From the NCBI RefSeq assembly GCF_918741295.1, contig NZ_CAKKNB010000004.1:1-64000 (forward strand): a stretch of DNA of 64,000 nucleotides, written 5' to 3'. The translations under genes and the position numbers were made by a program. How positions within the stretch are numbered: position 1 is the stretch's first letter; each line of letters starts with the position of its first letter. Under the pieces are notes generated by a model, which worked only from the letters and a program-made list of their open reading frames with translations, did no database searches and was not told the origin of the DNA. Shown piece by piece: positions 6,892-14,462 of this stretch. The DNA is from Aquabacterium sp. CECT 9606 (GTDB taxonomy: Bacteria > Pseudomonadota > Gammaproteobacteria > Burkholderiales > Burkholderiaceae_C).

Positions 6892-8793
6892 TCACTTCCT
6901 TTCAAAGTTCGACAGGGACGGGCGCTGCCCCTTGGTTCCATTGAACTGTTCCAATGGCGGGCGATTGGCTTTCTGTGGCGCTGGGTTGGACCGGTAGCCC
7001 TGGTCCCGGCTGTACATGTCCTGCATGGCTTGCTGCTCTTGTTCGTACAGTTGCTTGAACCGCGTGAGCTTCTTCTTGGCCGTCGCCGCATCGTCCGTTG
7101 CCAAAGGGATGAATGGCAACAGGCGCGGGCTTTCCGAAGCCGTCACGGCTGCGCCGCTGCGGTCGTGCAACACCAAGGAGCCAATGTCGGAAATCATCGC
7201 TCTGGCGTCGGTGCCCTGTGGGTCGGCACGATTGAGCACCGATTGAGGCAAGTAGCCTTTCCAGCCGGTTGCGCTCTTGTCGCCCTTAAGCGCGCCAACA
7301 TCTTTCCCGTCCAGAAGTTCAATGGCCTGATTAATCTTGGCCAGGTTCTGGGAGTTGGCAAGCATGGCCGTGTTTGCCGCGCCAGGGATTGCCGCAAGCG
7401 GGCGAGACACGGGGTTTCCATCTGGCCCAGTGATAGGCGAGCCAGCCCCCGAGCGTGGATCAACCAACATCGGGCCTTGGTCGGTTTGCACAACGACCCC
7501 ACGGGGTTGATCGCGGTCAAGCGCAATCCGCTGGCCGGCACGCCGATCTGATGCGACTTCGCCAGGCGTCATCGTCTTGGGCAGACTTTTGACCTCCCGC
7601 AGTGTCACGGGGTCCAGTGCGATTTCTTGCCCGCCCGTGTCGCGCCAAACGGGCTCCTTCCAAGGCTTCACACCTGTGTTGATGGGCTTGCCGTATTCAT
7701 CCAGCCCAACCATTTCAATGCCGCCGCTTGCTGAGGGGGCTTCGACATATCGGGAAACCTTGGGGGCGCCCCAGGTGTTCATATCGGCGAGCGCGCGGGC
7801 CTCTTCGATGCTGTAGCCGTGGCGCAAGGCATCCAAAGGGTTGATGCGGGGCTGGCCAGCTTGGGGAGCGTTGGCCGCTTGAGTTTGCGGCGCCGTGGCT
7901 GGGGCGGGGCCAGCGTTCTCGCCGCCTGGAGTGGAGGGCAGGCCGCTCAGGTAGTTGACCTTGCGCTGCTTCTGGTCGAGTTCGAGCCTGTCGGCATCGT
8001 TTTGGGTTTGGATGCCTTGGTGCTGCGCGCCCAAGAGCTTGACGCGTTGGCCGTCCAGTGCTTCTTGTTGCTGCGCCTGTTGTGCGCCCTCATAGCCTTG
8101 GAGCCCTGCCAGGCCTGCTGCGCCCGCGTTGTTCCATGGGCCGACGCCTTTGCGTCCCGCGTTGGCGGCGTAGGTTAGGCCGCTGCTGAGCAGGCCTTGT
8201 CCGACCGGTGAGCCAATGAATTTACCCATGGTGGCAAATAGCCCTTGCTCGGGCTGCGGCGCCGCTTCCTTGGGCATTGGCTGCGGCTGAGCTTGAGGAG
8301 GCACTGGGGGCTGTGTCATGGGTGCCGGAAGTTGGGGCAAGGATGCCTCTGCGCTAGTTCCGCCGTTGTTCACGCTGGCGGGCTGAGTTGCGGGCACGCT
8401 GGGTGCCTGGCCTCCTTGGTTGTTCCAGAAGTTAACCTGCTGCTGCTTGCGAAACAGGTCAAGCGCCGCTGACTGGTTGTGGGTGGTCAGGTTTTGAACC
8501 TGCGCGTCACCGAGTTTCTGCCGCAACTTGCTTTGCGCGTCCTCGCTCTCCTGGTTCACTGCGCCGGTGTACCCATTCAGTCCGGACAAACCGGCTGCAC
8601 CCAGGGTGTTCCACTTGCCCATTCCCTTGCGGCCAGCATTGGCCGCATAAGACAGGCCAGTACTCAGCAGGCCCTGCCCAACTGGCGAGCCGAAGAACTT
8701 GCCGGCAGTGGACAACAGGCCCTGAACAGATGAAAGAAGTCCGCCTTGGGGGGCAGGCTGCGGTTGGTTGTAAATGTCATCGTAGATCGCCAT
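6892..8793 (-). CDS. phage ejection-like protein with duplicated module
   Basis: 633 residues from ATG 8793, seven bases after an AAAGGTG site; an in-frame GTG lies three codons upstream. Residues 32-126 and 191-284 are copies of one module starting KFxGSPVGQGLLS, separated by a proline/glutamine-rich linker. The first 40 residues of the copies match at 32 positions. The remainder is Gln/Ala-rich and helical. Pairing with the next gene suggests a two-component virion DNA-ejection set. The assignment is by architecture and context, not by a recognised family. Confidence 0.55.
   Translation of the reverse strand: MAIYDDIYNQPQPAPQGGLLSSVQGLLSTAGKFFGSPVGQGLLSTGLSYAANAGRKGMGKWNTLGAAGLSGLNGYTGAVNQESEDAQSKLRQKLGDAQVQNLTTHNQSAALDLFRKQQQVNFWNNQGGQAPSVPATQPASVNNGGTSAEASLPQLPAPMTQPPVPPQAQPQPMPKEAAPQPEQGLFATMGKFIGSPVGQGLLSSGLTYAANAGRKGVGPWNNAGAAGLAGLQGYEGAQQAQQQEALDGQRVKLLGAQHQGIQTQNDADRLELDQKQRKVNYLSGLPSTPGGENAGPAPATAPQTQAANAPQAGQPRINPLDALRHGYSIEEARALADMNTWGAPKVSRYVEAPSASGGIEMVGLDEYGKPINTGVKPWKEPVWRDTGGQEIALDPVTLREVKSLPKTMTPGEVASDRRAGQRIALDRDQPRGVVVQTDQGPMLVDPRSGAGSPITGPDGNPVSRPLAAIPGAANTAMLANSQNLAKINQAIELLDGKDVGALKGDKSATGWKGYLPQSVLNRADPQGTDARAMISDIGSLVLHDRSGAAVTASESPRLLPFIPLATDDAATAKKKLTRFKQLYEQEQQAMQDMYSRDQGYRSNPAPQKANRPPLEQFNGTKGQRPSLSNFERK
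7942..8700 (-). repeat. two diverged copies of a 95-residue coding module
   Basis: Copy 1 spans 8416-8700 and copy 2 spans 7942-8223, each encoding a Gly/Ala-rich head (SPVGQGLL...YAANAGRKG) and a Gln-rich helical tail. The head is strongly conserved, the tail is diverged, and the spacer encodes a Pro/Gln-rich linker, so this is an old internal gene duplication. Confidence 0.85.
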
Positions 8794-8805
8794 TTGATTC
8801 ACCTT

Positions 8806-9528
8806 TCATTGACGTTCGTCGTCGTGGTTGTCATCCAGGCGGGCGGCATCCGCCTTTGCCTGGCTCTGGTCGTCGCACGGAATGGCACCGGCAAACGCAA
8901 GTTCTTGGAACCATGAGGCGCCTGGCGTGGCTGGCATCAGCACCGCCGCAGTCAGTCCCGCATGGATCGCGCGAGCAGCTAGGGCGTGGCCTGCCGCTTC
9001 GGTTTGGTCTGTCGCATACACGTCGATATGCAGGGTGTCGCCGGGCCAGTCGAACGCCTCCAGCCCCTCACAGCCTTGTACGGCGCACACCGTCAGACAT
9101 TCATTGATGCGCAACACCGCGACTGCATCGGTGATGCCCACCGTGACGCCCACGACGCCTGGGGTCTCGTCGCTCAGTTGAAAGAACGTGCCTTCACTGA
9201 TCGACTCACTGAACCAGTGTGTTTGCCAAGGCTCCAGCACTGGTGCGAGCCCGGTGGCTCCCAGATACAGGATCTCGATAGCTGCTATCTCGCCGTCGCC
9301 CCTGCTCAGCGGGAACACCACGGCTGGGTGATGGCCCAACACCTCATTTGTGCCAAGAGTGAAAGGAAGGCGAGGGTGCAGCCGCACAGTTGGCGGCAAC
9401 CCAATTGGGAAGCCGCAAGCGTGCATCACGGCTTCAATGGGATCACCGGCTTCAAGTGGCCTTGTTTCGGCAAGGATGGCGCGCGCCGCGTGGCCATAGT
9501 CGATTGGTGGGCGGATGGCCTTTGACAT
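8806..9528 (-). CDS. degenerate Toprim-domain (primase-like) protein
   Basis: 240 residues from ATG 9528. The order RLHPRLPF, PAVVFPLSRGDG, IEILYL and VTVGITDAVAV, then GCEGLEAFDWPGD, VYATDQTEAAG and MPATPGASWFQEL, tracks the P4-type primase zinc/Toprim region. There the last motifs normally read VAEGIETALA and FADNDAAG. The catalytic Glu is Val here and the Asp-x-Asp motif is changed, so polymerase or topoisomerase chemistry is unlikely. No helicase domain follows. It may bind DNA or a partner, or be decaying. Confidence 0.6.
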   Translation of the reverse strand: MSKAIRPPIDYGHAARAILAETRPLEAGDPIEAVMHACGFPIGLPPTVRLHPRLPFTLGTNEVLGHHPAVVFPLSRGDGEIAAIEILYLGATGLAPVLEPWQTHWFSESISEGTFFQLSDETPGVVGVTVGITDAVAVLRINECLTVCAVQGCEGLEAFDWPGDTLHIDVYATDQTEAAGHALAARAIHAGLTAAVLMPATPGASWFQELAFAGAIPCDDQSQAKADAARLDDNHDDERQ

Positions 9529-9538
9529 GTGTTGATGC

Positions 9539-9772
9539 CTACTCATGGTCTTGACTGAAATCGTTGATGAAGTGACGTTGCTTGCGAAGGGATGTCCGCA
9601 GTTCTTTGAGCAGTTCCCGTTCAAGCTGGCGCTGATTGCCCTTGAACGCGTTTTGAGAGGCGCTTGCCTTGCCTTGGGGCGTCTTGGGGCCGGTGGACTT
9701 CTCCCATGGCCGCCATGAGCGGATCAGCTCCGCCTGCCTTTGCTTTCGCTCCGAGGTCCAGCCGTTCGCCAT
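9539..9772 (-). CDS. conserved small phage/mobile-element protein overlapping its upstream neighbour
   Basis: 77 residues, basic. ATG 9772 is preceded by GGAGGAATCAC, one of the best ribosome binding sites in the element, although it lies inside the 243-residue gene. The composition (MANGWTSERKQRQAEL, RPWEKSTGPKTPQGKA) matches a recurrent small protein of Burkholderiales mobile elements as I recall it; its function is unknown. It is read in a different frame from 9621-10352 over 152 bases. Confidence 0.65.
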   Translation of the reverse strand: MANGWTSERKQRQAELIRSWRPWEKSTGPKTPQGKASASQNAFKGNQRQLERELLKELRTSLRKQRHFINDFSQDHE

Positions 9773-10352
9773 GTGATTCCTCCAAAAGTTGGTTTTGCGT
9801 GGTTTCTGGTTTTGCCGTGGGCGTGGTGGGTTGCGCTGGAGCCCCGTTGTTCACGACTTGCTGGTGCCCATTGGCAAAGTTCGCTTGCTTGGCATAGACC
9901 ACGGGCGGGTTTTGAACCGCTGCCAAGCTCTCCAGCGTCATGCGGCACTGGTTCTGCGCCTTCATGGCCAGCTTCATGTGTGCTTCGTACTGCAGCAACG
10001 CGTCCTGCTTGATGCCTCGTCGGGACAACTCCACAAAGATGGTCTGCAGTGCCATGGCCTGGCCGTAGAGCATGGCCAGGCTTTGCTCCTTGTAGGCGTC
10101 CGGCTTCATTGATTCGTGCAGCTTGGTTACCAACGCGTCGCTATTGATGTCCGGCATTGCTGGCTTGGAAAACGGGGCGATGACACTGGCCGCAGCAGTG
10201 GCTGGGTCCAACCAGAAAGCGGCGTTTGCTTGGTCGCTGTCGTTAGCGAGCGGGCTGAAATTGACGACCGTCACTTTCCTCATGCCAGGAGGGATGACCT
10301 CCGGGAGGTCGTTCTTGGTGGCAGCCGCCAGGGTGCTTGATTTCTTGGTCAT
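9621..10352 (-). CDS. conserved hypothetical protein of phage-like elements
   Basis: 243 residues with GAGGTGG before the ATG. Ordered helical centre (about 80-150, DALVTKLHESM...MALQTIFVELSRRG) followed by a polar, low-complexity tail with KQANFANGHQQVNNG-like and GERLDLGAKAKAGGADP segments, a pairing I associate with mobile elements of Proteobacteria. Its 3' 152 bases overlap the next gene in another frame. No catalytic motif was seen. Confidence 0.6.
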   Translation of the reverse strand: MTKKSSTLAAATKNDLPEVIPPGMRKVTVVNFSPLANDSDQANAAFWLDPATAAASVIAPFSKPAMPDINSDALVTKLHESMKPDAYKEQSLAMLYGQAMALQTIFVELSRRGIKQDALLQYEAHMKLAMKAQNQCRMTLESLAAVQNPPVVYAKQANFANGHQQVVNNGAPAQPTTPTAKPETTQNQLLEESHGERLDLGAKAKAGGADPLMAAMGEVHRPQDAPRQGKRLSKRVQGQSAPA

Positions 10353-10361
10353 GAGGCCACC

Positions 10362-10775
10362 TCACATGGGGATGCAGATCTGGCCGCCAGCGTTCTCGGC
10401 GCCGGGTGCAACCTCGATGTCTGGGGACTGGATCAAGTCCATGTCGCTCACCAGGTCGGCCAGTGACTGGGCAATGAACTCTGTTGCCGTCAATTCAAGC
10501 CCGACGCCTTCGCCTGCATCGATGGCCCCACCCAGCATCTTTTCAAGATCGCGCGCCTGCTTGGCTACTGTCTTGAGCCGGTCGGCCAGGCGGTTCAACA
10601 GCTTGGTGGTTTTGTTCGGCATGGTGAAGCCCACCATTGCAGCTAGGGTCTGAACCTGAACCGGGTGCAGGTCCACCACCATGCTGCCGTCGATGCTGGA
10701 TTCATCTTCAAGACGGAATAGGCCGCTAGGTAGGGCTTCGATGGACAGAGAGGGGAATGTTTGTGTGGTGTGCAT
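10362..10775 (-). CDS. hypothetical phage protein
   Basis: 137 residues with AAGGAA before the ATG. The N-terminal 50 residues look beta-rich; residues 55-110 look helical with heptad-like spacing (LLNRLADRLKTVAKQARDL). No family recognised. It lies nine bases upstream of the 243-residue gene and 24 bases downstream of the replication gene, so it belongs to the same transcript. Confidence 0.5.
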   Translation of the reverse strand: MHTTQTFPSLSIEALPSGLFRLEDESSIDGSMVVDLHPVQVQTLAAMVGFTMPNKTTKLLNRLADRLKTVAKQARDLEKMLGGAIDAGEGVGLELTATEFIAQSLADLVSDMDLIQSPDIEVAPGAENAGGQICIPM

Positions 10776-10799
10776 GTTTGTGTTCCTTTGCTTGCGTGC

Positions 10800-11435
10800 T
10801 CACGCTGCAAGCGCCTTAGATGGCATCTCTAGATGGTGTCCGTGTGGCGGTACAGAGGAGGGGGTGAAAAGGTGAGCAATAGGACCGTGGGGCGGTACAG
10901 TGGGCGATGGCCCTGTACCGTGGGGCGGACCTATTTGCGGCCCTCCTGTACCGTGGGGCGGGATAAGGACTGCGTTTTTGGGCTGGTCCCATTTGCGATA
11001 AAGCTGGTCCCGCGTCGGCTTGGGTTTAGATGGCACGGTCAGGCTCGGCTGATAGGCCCCCTTGCGGAAGGCCTCAAACGCTCCAGGATCGAATCCGGGA
11101 TGGCGGTCGAGGAGTTGCCATGTGATCGCGTACCAAGACGCCTTATGGGGCCGATGGCCTTTGACGGTTTCGAAGATGAATCCGCCGTCCAGCAATTCGC
11201 GCTTGGCCTTGGTCAGCATGTCTGCCGACTTCCAGCCACGATCAGCCATGAAGGCGCGCGACAGCAGCAACCGCCCGTTGTTGTCCCGGACGTACTGCCG
11301 CGCGACCTCAAGCAAAAGCGCGCGAGCGTGCATGGACAGGCTTTGGTAGGCCTGGCAGTCCATGACAGACCAAGGCAGCGCAATGAAGCCACCAGCGTCA
11401 CGGCCCGAGTCCTTGCGCTGCTTTGGTTTGCTCAT
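10800..11435 (-). CDS. phage replication initiator-like protein (lambda O-like architecture)
   Basis: 211 residues. The N-terminal 110 residues (GFIALPWSVMDCQAYQSLSM, then a helix-turn-helix region with LLLSRAFMADRGWKS and KRELLDGGFI) resemble winged-helix replication/regulatory proteins of temperate phages. The C-terminus is disordered and carries four PPHG(T) repeats. These repeats are encoded by near-identical DNA sites that look like replication iterons. ATG overlaps the upstream stop by one base (TGATG). Replication role is inferred from the iterons and the N-terminal fold pattern. Confidence 0.6.
   Translation of the reverse strand: MSKPKQRKDSGRDAGGFIALPWSVMDCQAYQSLSMHARALLLEVARQYVRDNNGRLLLSRAFMADRGWKSADMLTKAKRELLDGGFIFETVKGHRPHKASWYAITWQLLDRHPGFDPGAFEAFRKGAYQPSLTVPSKPKPTRDQLYRKWDQPKNAVLIPPHGTGGPQIGPPHGTGPSPTVPPHGPIAHLFTPSSVPPHGHHLEMPSKALAA
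10840..10961. repeat. four iteron-like repeats inside the replication gene
   Basis: Core CCGTGKGGCGG occurs at 10840-10850, 10885-10895, 10918-10928 and 10951-10961, with spacings of 45, 33 and 33 bases. Each core is an imperfect inverted repeat ACCG-5 bases-CGGT. All copies are in the same orientation and reading frame and encode PPHG. The layout resembles the lambda origin, where iterons lie within gene O. Candidate origin of the element. Confidence 0.65.
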
Positions 11436-11701
11436 CAGCCCCCCAGCATCCGCAGCAGTGACGCGGCGGCGCGGTTGTCGGGGCAGGGCGAGAGCAGGCC
11501 ACGAGCAGCGCAGGAGGCCACCGCCGAGCCGTCACCCAGGGCATACAAGTGCCACCCCAATCGGCCGAATCCATCCCTTAGCCGGTCGAAGGCCTGAAGT
11601 TGATCATTTGGCTCTGTGCATTTGATCGGGTTGCCCTGGGCCGTTGGCGTGGTATCCAGCGCAATTGCTTTTGGGCCTGACAAAACTTGGGCGCAGCTCA
11701 T
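11435..11701 (-). CDS. small hypothetical protein
   Basis: 88 residues from ATG 11701, whose ATGA overlaps the stop of the HTH_39-like gene; a longer frame to 11788 would lie within that gene. Contains LQAFDRLRDGFGRLGWHLYALGDGSAVASC and two further Cys residues near the C-terminus in short segments. No domain recognised. Tight overlap on both sides supports translational coupling with the replication gene. Confidence 0.5.
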   Translation of the reverse strand: MSCAQVLSGPKAIALDTTPTAQGNPIKCTEPNDQLQAFDRLRDGFGRLGWHLYALGDGSAVASCAARGLLSPCPDNRAAASLLRMLGG

Positions 11702-12207
11702 GCCGTCACCTCCTCGGCGGCATCGCGGGCCAGGAAATAGCTGCCAACACGGTGAAGCACGCCAGCCTCTGTTTCCGTTCGAGCCCATGCCAGTTGAATG
11801 GGATGGCCTTCACGGACTAACTCAAGCTTTCGGGGGCGCGGGTCGGCGATGTCCAGGCAGCGCTGCGCCTCGAACACGGTAACGCTGCCAAGCGTTTGGA
11901 TTGCTGTCAGCAAGCGAGTTCGCTGACATGCGCTTGCGGTGCCCGGAATTGAGTCGCGAATCGCGTGCAGCGCCGCGATCTTTTCGGGCGAGGCCGCGTA
12001 GACCTTCAGGCCGATTCGTGCACTGCGGGACTTCGCAATGACCTCCGTGCGGGAGTCCTTCACCGTCTTGCGTTTATGCGCTAGATCGGTATGATTCAGG
12101 TGTTCGCTGTTTTGATTGAGGCCCGACACCGTTGGCGCGGTGGTTCGGGTCTCGCTATTTTCGGCAATGGCTTCGCCTGCCTTGGCGGCATTTGTTGGGG
12201 TATGCAT
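11698..12207 (-). CDS. HTH_39-like DNA-binding protein
   Basis: 169 residues from ATG 12207, preceded by GGGGGTC; a TTG at 12219 is the alternative start. The N-terminal 90 residues are polar. The C-terminal region (about 100-165: SACQRTRLLTAIQTLG, then TVFEAQRCLDIADPRPRKLELVREGHPI and YFLA) follows the pattern of the HTH_39 helix-turn-helix family found beside phage replication and integration genes. Likely a DNA-binding regulator or replication accessory. Confidence 0.6.
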   Translation of the reverse strand: MHTPTNAAKAGEAIAENSETRTTAPTVSGLNQNSEHLNHTDLAHKRKTVKDSRTEVIAKSRSARIGLKVYAASPEKIAALHAIRDSIPGTASACQRTRLLTAIQTLGSVTVFEAQRCLDIADPRPRKLELVREGHPIQLAWARTETEAGVLHRVGSYFLARDAAEEVTA

Positions 12208-12219
12208 GTTGACCCCCAA

Positions 12220-12438
12220 TCAAGCAGCGACCATCGATTGACTAGCTTTCGCTGCAATGTATGCATCGAGTTGCTGTTCAATGAAGACGGGCGATTTGGG
12301 GCCGAGGTAAACGGGCTTGGGAAACTCAGGGTCGTTCTTGACCTTGTCCCACAGCCAGGTGTTGCCTTTGTCGAATTTGGCGCGGGCCTTGGCGGGGGCC
12401 AAGCAGCGTGCACCGGCAGGAATACTTGCGAAAGACAT
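12220..12438 (-). CDS. AlpA-family excisionase/regulator
   Basis: 72 residues from ATG 12438, chosen over an upstream ATG because AGGAGAG lies seven bases before it. The sequence FDKGNTWLWDKVKNDPEFPKPVYLG followed by SPVFIEQQLDAYIAAK is the AlpA-type MerR-like winged helix in two pieces. AlpA proteins act as excisionases or activators of integrase in P4-like elements. Its stop is 13 bases before the HTH_39-like start. Pairs naturally with the P4-type integrase at the right end. Confidence 0.8.
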   Translation of the reverse strand: MSFASIPAGARCLAPAKARAKFDKGNTWLWDKVKNDPEFPKPVYLGPKSPVFIEQQLDAYIAAKASQSMVAA

Positions 12439-12460
12439 GTAGCTCTCCTGCGAGTGCGAC

Positions 12461-12510
12461 ATGAATCCGTTCTAGGCCGCACCCGCACGATTGAGATTCA
12501 TCGAACGGAT
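12461..12510. promoter_or_regulatory. overlapping inverted repeats upstream of the AlpA gene
   Basis: Two perfect inverted repeats interlock: ATGAATC (12461-12467) with GATTCAT (12495-12501), and ATCCGTTC (12465-12472) with GAACGGAT (12503-12510). Position just upstream of the AlpA start suggests an operator or a leader able to adopt two alternative structures. No protein can be named. Confidence 0.45.
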
Positions 12511-12612
12511 GCGCAAATATGATTGGGCCGCCCCATTTCTTGGGTGCCAGAACTGGCCCTAAATTGGCCTCGCTATGAGCATGTTCAAAGAGGCCGCAAT
12601 CCGGGCCGGTTC

Positions 12613-13473
12613 TCACACTGTGGCGGCCTTTTCCTTTTTGTACTCGCTGATCTGTTTTGTGACGGCTGTCTTATCTGGATTCTTTACCTTTAGCGCTGAG
12701 AGCTGATAGATCAGGGCTGGCGGAATATCTCCAAATAGACGAGCGGCCTCTTCAGATAACAGACGGATGAACTTGCGGTCATTTGTGTATGAGTCCACGC
12801 GTTCGCGCCGCTCAATGCTGGTGATGGCTTCTAGGGCTGCAAGTCCTTGCAGGAACTTTGTTGATTCGGGGTAGTTGATTCCAGCCTCATTCAGCAACGT
12901 GGTTGTCGAAGCTATGTTCCTGAGTCGCTTCGCCGCTGCTATAGCTTGGGCCCTTTCATCAGCATTGGGTGGGCTACGAAAATCCGAATCCATGAAGGTG
13001 GCAGCACAGGCCGCCAATTGCCAAAAACGAAAAATGGCTATGTCATCGGCAAAGGCTTTCTCGGTTTTTCTTCGTTTTCTTATCGCGTCAAAGGATTTCA
13101 AAGCACTTTGAATGGCAGGTTGCATTTGTAGCCAGGAGAAAGCAACAAAATTCTGCAACCACGCTTCCAATTGCGCCACGCGGTCTTCCCGCCGTTCCCC
13201 AAGGCGCTTCCCATCATCTGGGATCTCTGGCCCTATTGAAGTCAGCATGTCTGCTAACTTCTCTGGATAGAGCGGCGCGCCTAGCAATGTCATGGCTGTC
13301 GGCCCCGGCGACTTTGGCTTAGGTGGCGTGAATAGACCGAGGAGGCCTAGATTGCTGCCCATATCAGCCTTGGAAATCTCAAGAATCGGTGGCGGGGTTG
13401 CTGCTGATTGGCAGCTTTCAAGATAGCCTCTTAGCTGGAACAGCTCATTAAAATTCGGTCTTTTGGCCAACAT
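12613..13473 (-). CDS. hypothetical protein, element cargo
   Basis: 286 residues from ATG 13473 (preceded by a weak GGGGG site); an in-frame ATG at 13533 lies within the structured leader. Mostly helical, with a basic stretch KSFDAIRKRRKTEKAFADDI near residue 120 and a C-terminal Lys/Glu-rich tail. No transmembrane segment, signal peptide or catalytic motif was recognised. Base composition is lower in GC than the flanking phage genes, suggesting a separate origin. Possible accessory (moron-type) gene between the AlpA module and the small-gene operon. Confidence 0.5.
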   Translation of the reverse strand: MLAKRPNFNELFQLRGYLESCQSAATPPPILEISKADMGSNLGLLGLFTPPKPKSPGPTAMTLLGAPLYPEKLADMLTSIGPEIPDDGKRLGERREDRVAQLEAWLQNFVAFSWLQMQPAIQSALKSFDAIRKRRKTEKAFADDIAIFRFWQLAACAATFMDSDFRSPPNADERAQAIAAAKRLRNIASTTTLLNEAGINYPESTKFLQGLAALEAITSIERRERVDSYTNDRKFIRLLSEEAARLFGDIPPALIYQLSALKVKNPDKTAVTKQISEYKKEKAATV

Positions 13474-13501
13474 GCACCCCCGTGCGCACCCCGGATAAGG
13501 A

Positions 13502-13566
13502 GCCCCAGCAGTACACGTCGGGGGCCGTGTCATTCAGCAAGGTTTGCGGCCTTGCCTAGCTGGGGC
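13502..13566 (-). promoter_or_regulatory. three-way-junction leader upstream of the 286-residue gene
   Basis: An outer stem GCCCCAG (13502-13508) / CTGGGGC (13560-13566) encloses two hairpins: ACACG/CGTGT (13513-13517, 13526-13530) and GCAAGG/CCTTGC (13537-13542, 13550-13555). All stems are perfect. There is no T-tract on either strand, so this is not a simple terminator, and it is too short and lacks the arms of a tRNA. Confidence 0.5.
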
Positions 13567-13599
13567 GTAAACATTATGCAGACCCTGTGCCGCATTGCC

Positions 13600-13908
13600 C
13601 TAGGGGAGCGGCCGGGCGAGCTTGTCATCAAGCTCTCGCAAGATTCCTCGGGTCAGCACCCGCTGCCGATTGACCTCGCCGCAAGTGTGGGAGACATAGC
13701 GCTGCTGTTTCATCAGGGCGGCAAAGGCAAGGCCAATGATCTTGCCTTCCTTGGCCTCTTTCAGCAGGCGCTCAAGACATTCAATGGTGTCAATGTCGAT
13801 AGAAGACATAACCTCGCGCAGGGGCACTAAATTGGCTGGATCACCAGTGCGGCGTGTCGATTTGTCGGTGTGTTTATTCACGCCGAATGGAATCATGTTT
13901 TTGCTCAT
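13600..13908 (-). CDS. small hypothetical phage protein
   Basis: 102 residues from ATG 13908 (GGGAGATC upstream), overlapping the HNH stop by ATGA. N-terminal 35 residues are polar and basic (MSKNMIPFGVNKHTDKS). Residues 40-95 look like two to three helices (DTIECLERLLKEAKEGK, IGLAFAALMKQQRYV, VLTRGILRELDDKLA). No family recognised. Coupled translation with the HNH gene suggests a shared role in the element. Confidence 0.5.
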   Translation of the reverse strand: MSKNMIPFGVNKHTDKSTRRTGDPANLVPLREVMSSIDIDTIECLERLLKEAKEGKIIGLAFAALMKQQRYVSHTCGEVNRQRVLTRGILRELDDKLARPLP

Positions 13909-14462
13909 GCCGATCTCCCAATGGCAAGGAATTCGAGGGCGGTGCTGTCGCCTTTGGCGAGGTTGCAAGGCACGCAGGCAGCCACAAGGTTGATGAGCTC
14001 ATCAGGCCCCATCAATGCCCGTGGCATTTGGTGTTCGATGTGCCATTTGCCATCCAGGCTCAGCACCTTGCCGCAATAGAAGCATTTGCCTTCAGACTTG
14101 TCGAAGACTTCCCGCCGTCTGCGTGGCACAGCCTTGGGCCTCGCGGTGGCTCCTGGCACAGGCTCTGGCAGTTCATGCTCTGCCCACAGCGCGCCTTGGG
14201 CGAAAACGTCGTCATTGGCGCTCGTGAGTTGGGCCGCAGCCTTGAGGACGCGGCGAGCCTGGGCCAGCGCTTCTGACTTATCGTTGGCCACGGACAGAAC
14301 GCCGCCAGACTTCGGGTGCAGCACCATGTAGCGAATGGAATGAAGGCCGCGCTCCACGCAAGCCATTGTGCTCATGATGTACTCGCCGGACTTGCCGAAG
14401 ATGCCGCCATAGATTGGCCGGTAGCGAATTGCTGGAGCGCTTCCCCCCTTGGATGCGCTCAT
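13905..14462 (-). CDS. HNH endonuclease
   Basis: 185 residues. The C-terminal 70 residues carry the HNH fold with zinc ligands: KCFYCGK, WHIEHQMPRALMG, DELINLVAACVPCNLAKGD. These give two CxxC pairs, the catalytic His in the H-x-x-H/P segment, and the Asn of the second strand. The N-terminal 110 residues are not assigned and may recognise DNA. Phage HNH enzymes act in packaging, homing or host interference; the absence of a neighbouring terminase leaves the role open. Overlaps both neighbours by ATGA. Confidence 0.85.
   Translation of the reverse strand: MSASKGGSAPAIRYRPIYGGIFGKSGEYIMSTMACVERGLHSIRYMVLHPKSGGVLSVANDKSEALAQARRVLKAAAQLTSANDDVFAQGALWAEHELPEPVPGATARPKAVPRRRREVFDKSEGKCFYCGKVLSLDGKWHIEHQMPRALMGPDELINLVAACVPCNLAKGDSTALEFLAIGRSA

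Noticed and set aside
13502..13566. Hammerhead ribozyme or tRNA
   Set aside because: The CUGANGA and GAAA core is absent, and the element is too short with only two inner arms.
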